Shown: in pieces, positions 57,822 to 64,000 of the stretch
How the letters are laid out: every line of letters begins with the position of its first letter
Position numbering within the stretch: position 1 is the stretch's first letter
The notes under the pieces: generated by a model
Database searches by the model: none
What the model was told of the DNA's origin: nothing
Seen by the model: only the letters and a program-made list of their open reading frames with translations
From: Hamiltosporidium tvaerminnensis
Taxonomy: Eukaryota > Microsporidia > Dubosqiidae
Assembly (NCBI GenBank): GCA_022605425.2
Contig: JAKIMF020000001.1
Location: 932,501 to 996,500 of the forward strand
DNA: 64,000 nucleotides
Reading direction: 5' to 3'
Position numbers and translations under genes: made by a program

Positions 57822-59075
57822 CTAATCAGCTTGAGGTGTTCCTTCTAAACATATAACTTTCACAATATCATAAAGATATTTGTGAAGAGTTGTAAGTTTC
57901 TTAATGAAAAAATTGTAAATACCATCAATTCCAGCAGCTTTCCAATTAGGAAGCCAATTAATGATATTTATAAATTCATCAAGTAAAGGATACGTGGTCG
58001 GATGATTATCTGATACAAATGGAATCAAATAATCATCATACGTGACTGTGTCATCATTTTTTTCCCTCATTTTAGACCAAAAACTCACAATTTCATCACG
58101 GCTAACCACATGCACGGATTCCACACGCTCAGATAACCCACGATAAAATCGACCTCGGAAAAGCTCAAACATACGATTCTCTTTTCGGAATTGCTTCCTA
58201 CTTTCATGCATCGTAATTTTTTTCTCGTAAACATTCAAAGACTCATTCTTCTTAACTAAAGCCTCAGAAAAATCAGTTACGCTGCTCAAGTTTAAATTAA
58301 ACTCTCGCATGATTTTCTTAAGGCTCTTCGTTTCCGAAGTGGAGAGCTTTTCCTGCTTACGAGCCTTCTCGAGAAGATCTTTGGAAAGTACTAACTTAGA
58401 AATTTTACTTTCTATGTTTTCCTTCCAAGCGGATCTAGGCTTCTCTTTACGTGTTGCCTCGTCATAGCATATCTGCGCAGCTTGCATGATATACGCGGCT
58501 TCCGTAATTGACTCAGGTACATGAGCTCCTGCATATTCACCGACTACTCGATTAATGAGATCCAGAACTTTACTATCAACCAATTCATTTGGATGTTTTC
58601 TAGTTCGGACCACAACTTTTCCAATTTCGTTCTCAGAGATTTCTTTGATTTTACTCAAAAATTTATCTCTCAAGTTTATGTACTCCGTGGTGTCAGTCAG
58701 GGTGCATGACTCAGTGAGACAAGTGGCGATTCTACGTCGCTCTCCATTCTCTTCTTGCCTTATTTCCCTTTCTGCCTCATTTCGTGCGAGTTTTTTAAAC
58801 GCATCGATATCTAGTGTGCAGCTAAACTTCTCATTATAGTACCTCAGAGTAGCGGGCCAGCCATTTCTGGGCATTCTCTCAAACCTTTTTTGCACTGCTA
58901 GAATAGCAGATATAGGCCATTCCTGCTTTACGACTGTGACAGAGTCAAGTATTGAGTGCAATACCATCAGTCGATTCCCTTCTAGAATGGCATCTGTATT
59001 GAGGTTTGTCATGCCGTTGGCTGGTCCAAACGCAGTGGCATCGGTACCAGAAGACGAGGGTATGGTGTCAACCAA
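57822..59075 (-). pseudogene. Copy H: N-terminal domain of the retrotransposon protein
   Basis: The first visible codon is TTG, and the frame is open upstream to about 59177 without an ATG, so the true start is lost or lies beyond a shift. The region is charged and helical, with FGPANGM and SLNVYEKKITMHESRKQFR, and ends in WLPNWKAAGIDGI, the conserved entry to reverse transcriptase in this group (WKAPGxDGI). It stops at TAG after EGTPQAD. The same frame resumes with FYCGLTYLIPKG, so only one codon, probably a former TGG, breaks it. I see no clear N-terminal zinc finger. Confidence 0.82.
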
Positions 59076-59333
59076 GCAGACTGGACTAGTCTGGCAACTA
59101 CTGCTTGGTGGTTGGTGGGTGGTGTTATGGAAGTCGGTTGAAGTGGTAGTCTCTCGTATAGCATTGCTACATCTACATCACATATTAAAATCTCTCCTGC
59201 GCTGTTCACCAAGTTGTTTACAGCCTTTATTTTTTCATTTCTTATATTTTCGCTGTCTACTTTTTCCTTCTACCTATTTTTCCTTTGTACAAATATTCTT
59301 ATAATCTTTTGTTATTTTACATCATAATTTTTA

Positions 59334-59520
59334 TTCTTTTTTTTTTTACTTTTTTTAATAAAATCTTTTTGCCCTTAGTTATTTCCCAAATTATTTTTAT
59401 TCCTTTTTTTCATCTTTTTTATTTTTTATTCTTTTTTTATTAAAAACTCTTTGGCCTTAGTTATTTCTTTTTTATTTTCATCCTTTTTATTTCTTTTTCA
59501 ATTGTTTTCTTGTAAAAATA
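59334..59520. repeat. T-rich direct repeat, two copies with an 83-bp period
   Basis: CCCTTAGTTATTTC and GGCCTTAGTTATTTC recur, with TTAGTTATTT at 59375 and 59458, inside long T-runs that separate the retrotransposon from eS21. Confidence 0.65.
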
Positions 59521-59538
59521 TTTAACAAAATTTTTTAA

Positions 59539-59542
59539 CCCC
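59539..59542 (+). promoter_or_regulatory. CCCC start-proximal motif of eS21
   Basis: AACCCCTTTCATG: the C-run lies four bases before the ATG at 59547. Confidence 0.55.
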
Positions 59543-59546
59543 TTTC

Positions 59547-59747
59547 ATGACAGTTGAAATGAGATTATGTTCTTTTACAGGAAGACCAATAGCATATAAT
59601 GACCGTTCAAGTGTTCAAATAACATTAGCAGAATTAGACAGTGAGGGAAAAGCAACTGGAAACACTATTTTTTATGATTGTTGTGGTTCAGTACGAAGGG
59701 CAGGTATAATTGACGAGTTACTTTTTAAAAAAGTGGAAGAGGAATAA
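59547..59747 (+). CDS. RPS21: 40S ribosomal protein eS21
   Basis: The protein has 66 residues against about 80-87 in other eukaryotes. It is a small component of the small subunit. SFTGRPIAYNDRSSVQITLA matches the SATNRIIxAKDHASVQI core, followed by the family's CGSVRRAG near the C-terminus. The usual last 15 or so residues are missing, a typical microsporidian shortening. The start is supported by CCCC four bases upstream. The MAT1 gene follows after 54 bases in the same direction, which is the compact spacing seen in small microsporidian genomes. Confidence 0.9.
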   Translation: MTVEMRLCSFTGRPIAYNDRSSVQITLAELDSEGKATGNTIFYDCCGSVRRAGIIDELLFKKVEEE

Positions 59748-59801
59748 ATTTTTTATTTATTTTTTATTTTTATGCATTTTTTTTTTCTTTAATCCTTATT
59801 T

Positions 59802-60575
59802 ATGACAGAATTAGAGTGTCCATTGTGTAAAAGTGATTCTTATTTAAATCCAAATATTAAAATATATGTAGGTCCGTGTTATCATAAGATGTGTGAGACA
59901 TGCTTAACAAGAATATTTGTACATGGACAGGCACCTTGTCCGGAGTGTGGTATTTTATTAAGGAAAGTAAATTTTATGTATCAAACATTTGAAGATATTG
60001 AAGTAGAACGAGAATGTAAAATAAGAAAAATGTTGCGTAGAGAATTTTATAGAAGAGAAGAAGATTTTAAGAATGAAATGGAATATAATGATTATTTAGA
60101 AGAATTTGAAAATGTTGTAATGGAATTGATGGAATATAAAAACGAGCAAGAAATTAGTAAAAGAATTGAAGAATTTAGATCTTTATATGGAGAAATATCA
60201 CGAATAAATTCTGAAAAAGAAAAAAGTGAAATAATTTATGAAGAAGAAATACCAATTATTTTAGAAGAAAGTGATGAAAAATCTAATAAAAAACAGAAAA
60301 TTATTGATTTTCAAGATGAAATTGTAAAGAGTGACAAACCGTGTGAACAGATTCTTAAAAATGTCATGAAAATTTCTACTAAAAAATATAGAAATTTAGA
60401 AAATGAAATTATCACACATTTCGATCCCTTGGAGGGAATAGAAACTCTTGTTTCTTCTTTGAATAAAAAATGTGAGATTCCTACAGAATTTAAGGTGAAA
60501 TACAACGGAAGTGGGTTTTCATACAATTTAATTATTTTTAAATCTTTGAATTCTTTGTACAATGAAAATATATAA
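59802..60575 (+). CDS. TFB3: CDK-activating kinase assembly factor MAT1/Tfb3 (TFIIH subunit)
   Basis: The protein has 257 residues, shorter than yeast Tfb3 (about 320). The N-terminus is a RING finger of the MAT1 type: CPLC at residues 6-9, CYHKMCETC at about 27-35, then CPEC, with the family's PCYHKMCE and NFMYQTFED. A coiled-coil, Glu/Lys-rich centre (about 66-160) follows. The C-terminal part would bind the kinase and cyclin. MAT1 anchors CDK7-cyclin H to TFIIH for transcription initiation and repair. A CC lies upstream but no full CCC motif. The gene sits 54 bases after eS21 on the same strand. Confidence 0.93.
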   Translation: MTELECPLCKSDSYLNPNIKIYVGPCYHKMCETCLTRIFVHGQAPCPECGILLRKVNFMYQTFEDIEVERECKIRKMLRREFYRREEDFKNEMEYNDYLEEFENVVMELMEYKNEQEISKRIEEFRSLYGEISRINSEKEKSEIIYEEEIPIILEESDEKSNKKQKIIDFQDEIVKSDKPCEQILKNVMKISTKKYRNLENEIITHFDPLEGIETLVSSLNKKCEIPTEFKVKYNGSGFSYNLIIFKSLNSLYNENI

Positions 60576-60579
60576 ATAA

Positions 60580-60965
60580 ATCTTCTTATTTCTAAAATTT
60601 ATTTTTAAATTTTTCAATCTCTGATTATGTAAAATAAAAATATTCAAATTACATTCTTATTTCTAAAAATATTTTCAATCTTTTCAAATCTCTAATTTCT
60701 GTGTAAATAAAAATATTTGAGACATTCTTAGTTCTAAAAATTATTAAATCTTTTTCAATTCCTGAATTTTTTACTTTGAAAATATTTAAAGACATTCTTA
60801 CTTCTAAAAATTATTAAGTCTTTTTCAATTTTTTTAGATCTCCAATTTTCGTTAAAATATAAATATTTAAATTGGTATTCTTACTTCTAAAATCTTTTCA
60901 AATCTCCTTTTTCTGTTAAAATAAAAATATTTAAAGACATTCTTACTTCTAAAATTTTTTAAATT
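60580..60965. repeat. Imperfect tandem repeats of about 70 bp, five to six copies
   Basis: Each unit has ACATTCTTACTTCTAAAA, TTTTTCAATT, CTCCAATTTTC and AAAATATAAATATTTAAA, with drift. The array fills the spacer between MAT1 and the next gene almost completely. Confidence 0.8.
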
Positions 60966-61010
60966 TTTTTTAAACAAATTTATGTTCAAAAATCCAACCG
61001 CTGTTCAAAA

Positions 61011-61508
61011 ATGCTTTTCAAAAGATACAAAAAAAGATTACAAAACAAAAAAGAAGAACCAAAACTACAAAAAATAAAAAATCCAATACAAACAGCAAAT
61101 TTTACAAAGATACAAAGAATTCAACATCTTCTCTCTTCAAACTCAAATGATATGAAAAATATTGCATTTAATTCTATTCTTTTACTTCCAGAAGATTATT
61201 TTAAAACATATTTAGTTATTCTTACACCACAAATTCTTATGAACACCGTTGTTCTTACACAATCACGCTCCAATCTTTCAAATTTTCTTGTTTTTAAAAA
61301 ACTTGTCACTAAAATAGTTAATTCTTCTTTGTTTCCGTCTGTTCATGAAAAATTTTCTAATTATATTAAAATTCTGCCATTTCAACAATCTAAAGTGTTA
61401 GAAGATATTTATCAAAGTAGAAAAAATTATTCTCTCAAAATCTCTCCTATAAACTTCAATGCAAGAATATTTTTAAAAAATAAAAATCTTTTAAAAATTA
61501 GCAATTAA
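61011..61508 (+). CDS. Hypothetical protein, 165 residues, basic
   Basis: The protein is basic, starting MLFKRYKKRLQNKKEEPKLQ, followed by a helical part (SILLLPEDYFKTYLVILTPQ) and a Ser/Lys-rich end that finishes FLKNKNLLKISN. I do not recognise it. The composition would suit a nucleolar or ribosome-assembly protein, but that is a guess. An ATG at 60980 lies in another frame. No CCC motif is adjacent. The last codons belong to an 86-bp tandem repeat that continues past the stop. Confidence 0.55.
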   Translation: MLFKRYKKRLQNKKEEPKLQKIKNPIQTANFTKIQRIQHLLSSNSNDMKNIAFNSILLLPEDYFKTYLVILTPQILMNTVVLTQSRSNLSNFLVFKKLVTKIVNSSLFPSVHEKFSNYIKILPFQQSKVLEDIYQSRKNYSLKISPINFNARIFLKNKNLLKISN

Positions 61509-61720
61509 TACAAAAAAAAATGAAATAAAAATGATTTGAGGATTTAAAAAATATATTTTTAAAAAATAAAAATCTTTTAAAAATTAGCAATTAATACAAA
61601 AAAAAATGAAATAAAAATGATTTGAGGATATAAAAAATATATTTTTAAAAAATAAAAATCTTTTAAAAATTAGCAATTAATAAAAAAAAATGATTTGAGG
61701 ATTTAAAAAATATATTCTAG
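61466..61720 (+). repeat. 86-bp tandem repeat beginning inside the 3' end of a gene
   Basis: TAAAAATCTTTTAAAAATTA starts at 61481, 61567 and 61653. The first unit includes the last codons and the stop of the gene at 61011-61508. The second and third repeat the same codons and stop downstream. The last unit is partly deleted. Confidence 0.9.
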
Positions 61721-61946
61721 AAAAATAATTTAAGTTTAAAAATAAAAGTGGTAGATTTAAGTAAGGAAATCCATTGAAGGGAAACAATATAATATTAAAT
61801 AAAAATTTATTAAAGAAAAGGAATTATTGAAAAATAAAGAAAAATAAATATTTATTGCTGAATACTTTTAAGTTAAAATTTAAAGATAAACAATTATCTA
61901 TATTTTTGACTTTTTTCTTCATTTAATTTAATAAATATTTATTATT

Positions 61947-63897
61947 TTAAAAGTCATAATTTTCTTTTATTTTTATAAAAAGATCATTTTGATATTTTGT
62001 TTCTCTTCCTTCAAAAATATCTTCTAATATTTTACATGCTATATTTGTGGTCCATTCTTTTTCTTCAAATGATTCTTTAAGTTGTCCAAAGAAATGTCTA
62101 AATCTTAAAAATTCGTCGGTTCTAAATTTAATTATAGTTAATCTTTCTACTAAATAGTCATCAATAGTTTCTTTAACTATTTTCTGTACGTATTTTGATG
62201 AGTGTTCCATGTATTTTTTATATTCTTTTAGTATTTCGTTCATTTCTATTGAAAAAGTTACTAAATTTTTTTCACTGCACGCGTCTATATTTTTGATATT
62301 TTTTAAAATATTTTTTATGTCGTTTATAATTAAGGATTTGATTAATTTTAAATTTTCGTTATTAAATCTTGAAAGCTTAGAAATATCGATATAGAATTTT
62401 TTAATATCGAAACCTTCTTTTTTTTCTAAATCAATTAGAAAATCAGTTTCTTCTTCGTTAATTTTATTTTTCAAATTTTCTATTTCAGAAAAAAATCCAC
62501 AAATAAGATGAATTTCTTGTCTTTTTATATAGCGAAGATTACTTATAAATGTTTCCAAATAAACAAAAATACTGTCAATAATAAATTGAAATGTAATATT
62601 AAATATTATTGGAATTGAAATATCAGAGTCGTTTTTATAAGATTGATTTGAGATTTCATTTTTAGAAAAATTAGAAATTGAAGAATTTGAATCAATTGAA
62701 TATTGAGAATTATTGTTACGAATTAAAGATTTATTTTCTCTTCTAAGATGATTTATGTCTAATAAAACGTATGAATTACAAAAAAGTGTATTTTCCTTTA
62801 AAATTCTAAAATATTCTTTAAACCAACCCAGTGGTGTTTTTTCGTGTGTATTGTACAATTGTTGTGACAAAAATTCTTTTTGTACTTTAATCAGCAATTC
62901 CAAAAGTACTGGAATATCAGAAATCAAATTATACTTTTCTTCAATCGTATTTTGATATTTTAAAAACTCAAGAGAAAAGTGTAGAACAAGACTTCTTTTC
63001 TGCTGACTTTCTAATTTATACAATTCTCTAACTTTTAAACAAATCAAAGTATTTATTTTACAAATTAAATAATTCAAAGTATTTTTTGTAAATTCCTTTT
63101 CAGTTGAAAATAAATTGTTGATTTGTAAATCAGAATTATTTTTTAAATTTTCATCTTTTAATTCTTCAAAATATATTTTTGTATAAATTTGTAATGTTTT
63201 GAAATAACTTTCTATTTTCTTAAGAAGATGTGTAAACATCCATTCTGGTTTATCCAATCTGTTTGTGGATTTTTCAGTTAAGAAATGAAAATAAAAAGAT
63301 TTTTTCAAATCCTGAAAATAATATTCTAGGAATGCAAAATGACATTTCATTTCTTTCAAAATACAATTCGTATTTTACAAGAAATTTTAAATAGAATACA
63401 AGATTATGTATTTCTTTAAGATCGTTAAGAAAATTCTTAATATTTTCAGTTATTAACATAAGTAAATGTTGCTTGTTATATTCTTTATACTTTTTCATTT
63501 CAATTTCTAATTCTTTAAAATTATTTTTATTTGCTTGTTCTTCTAAAGAAGTAAAATTAGAAAAATCGATAAAAATTTTGTAGGTTGGCTTGAAAGAAAT
63601 GCCTGTAATATTCTTTAACAAACTGTTGTATTTCTTTGTAATTTTATATATTTCACGTTTGATCCTTTCTTCTTTATAATTTACAACCATTTCCTTTAAC
63701 TCTTCAAATATAATTGTATATTCTTTATGTTTCTCCACAATATAAATGTATTCGTTGTTTAATATTTTTTGTTTTTGTTGATGTGTTTTTATCTCATCTT
63801 TTATCTTTAAAAGTGCTCCCTGCAAATCCAAATTCTCTGATTCCGCAGCTTTTAGTTTATGCATCAAAGAATTTTCCTTTTGCAATAAATGTTCCAT
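61947..63897 (-). CDS. TIP20: RINT1/TIP20-like vesicle-tethering protein (split by a one-base frameshift)
   Basis: Two overlapping frames, from the right and then 63359 to 61947, join when one base of a T4 run (plus strand A4, 63358-63361) is skipped, giving about 649 residues from 63897. The N-terminus is a coiled coil (MEHLLQKENSLMHKLKAAES), as in the Dsl1-complex binding part. FHFLTEKSTNRLDKPEWMFT matches the HFxxxxxTNVLxKPEWYLT hallmark of the RINT1/TIP20 domain. The rest is helical and Asn/Lys-rich. The family tethers COPI vesicles at the ER. I chose the ATG at 63897 since CCC lies five bases upstream. A longer frame reaches an ATG at 63993 near the window edge. The homology is remembered, not searched. 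Confidence 0.65.
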
Positions 63898-63902
63898 TGA
63901 AT

Positions 63903-63905
63903 GGG
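63903..63905 (-). promoter_or_regulatory. CCC start-proximal motif supporting the TIP20 start
   Basis: The coding strand reads GACCCATTCAATG, with CCC five bases before the ATG at 63897. Confidence 0.4.
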
Positions 63906-64000
63906 TCGACATGCATAAATTTAAAAATATTATTCTTTCAATATTTAACCCCTTAATTTTTGAATCCTTAAATAAAATACATTTTTTTAGCATGAAAATC

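Larger units (their letters stand above)
55490..59215 (-). mobile_element. R4/Dong-like non-LTR retrotransposon, longest copy (copy H), broken
   Basis: Read on the minus strand it holds an N-terminal domain, reverse transcriptase, zinc knuckle, restriction-like endonuclease and the 3' tail (complement of AAAATTCTGGGTTAAAATGG at 55500). The 3' end is set by comparison with copies A and E. The 5' end is uncertain: the frame is open to about 59177 with no ATG, and GC content drops after 59215. I find no convincing target-site duplication. It carries an in-frame stop, an insertion and a deletion, so it cannot move by itself. Confidence 0.88.

Noticed and set aside
59009-59212. 67-codon minus-strand frame overlapping the start of copy H
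   Set aside because: It is out of frame with the element protein and has no known motif. It may be a piece of a shifted N-terminus, but this cannot be shown.
24718-63361. Programmed +1 ribosomal frameshifting as the explanation for the split genes
   Set aside because: The five sites do not share a slippery sequence or a following structure, and homopolymer insertion errors explain them more simply. It is kept only as an alternative to test.

Overview
The window looks like nuclear DNA of a microsporidian with an enlarged, very AT-rich genome of the Hamiltosporidium or Edhazardia kind. The genus is an inference. The support is intron-less eukaryotic genes with short spacers in some stretches, a CCC or GGG motif a few bases upstream of the ATG in most conserved genes (a known microsporidian start signal), a fungal-type RNA triphosphatase, and small versions of fungal proteins.

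Layout. Bases 1-2100 hold the 3' part of an R4/Dong-like non-LTR retrotransposon and a decayed fragment of it. Ribosomal protein uL14 follows at 2291. From 2720 to 16090 there is a gene desert with a 0.75-kb GC-richer dispersed repeat (4630-5378), two decayed or frameshifted members of a secreted-protein family (6116-7300 and 10937-12249) and short retroelement scraps. An Enhancer-of-zeste-type SET methyltransferase lies at 16093-17797. A second desert (17.8-24.4 kb) has only repeat fragments. Next come a leucine-rich-repeat protein (24367-26584, minus), an M16 peptidase resembling the beta subunit of mitochondrial processing peptidase (28395-29798, minus) and MSH6 (30454-33514). From 33.8 to 38.3 kb is a retroelement nest: an old R4-like scrap, an old RTE-like LINE, and two 5'-truncated R4-like insertions, each with a target-site duplication. 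A predicted secreted protein (38868-40499) is followed by the inverted partner of the 0.75-kb repeat and a further desert to 47.2 kb.

The last 17 kb is the richest in genes. It holds RNA polymerase III subunit RPC8, the mRNA capping RNA 5'-triphosphatase, an orphan of 298 residues, a RAD7-like repair protein, the longest R4-like element copy (about 55490-59215, minus, broken), ribosomal protein eS21, the TFIIH subunit MAT1/Tfb3, an orphan of 165 residues and a RINT1/TIP20-like vesicle-tethering protein running to the right edge.

Two themes cut across the window. First, five apparently conserved genes (E(z), the LRR protein, MSH6, RAD7, TIP20) are each split by one extra base in or near a homopolymer. 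This points to assembly insertion errors or slippage more than to five pseudogenes. Second, retroelements dominate the spacers. The R4/Dong-like family has at least eight copies here, ranging from nearly identical to barely recognisable. Other repeats look like ends of arthropod LINEs, which would fit transfer from an arthropod host. No tRNA, rRNA or CRISPR array was recognised.
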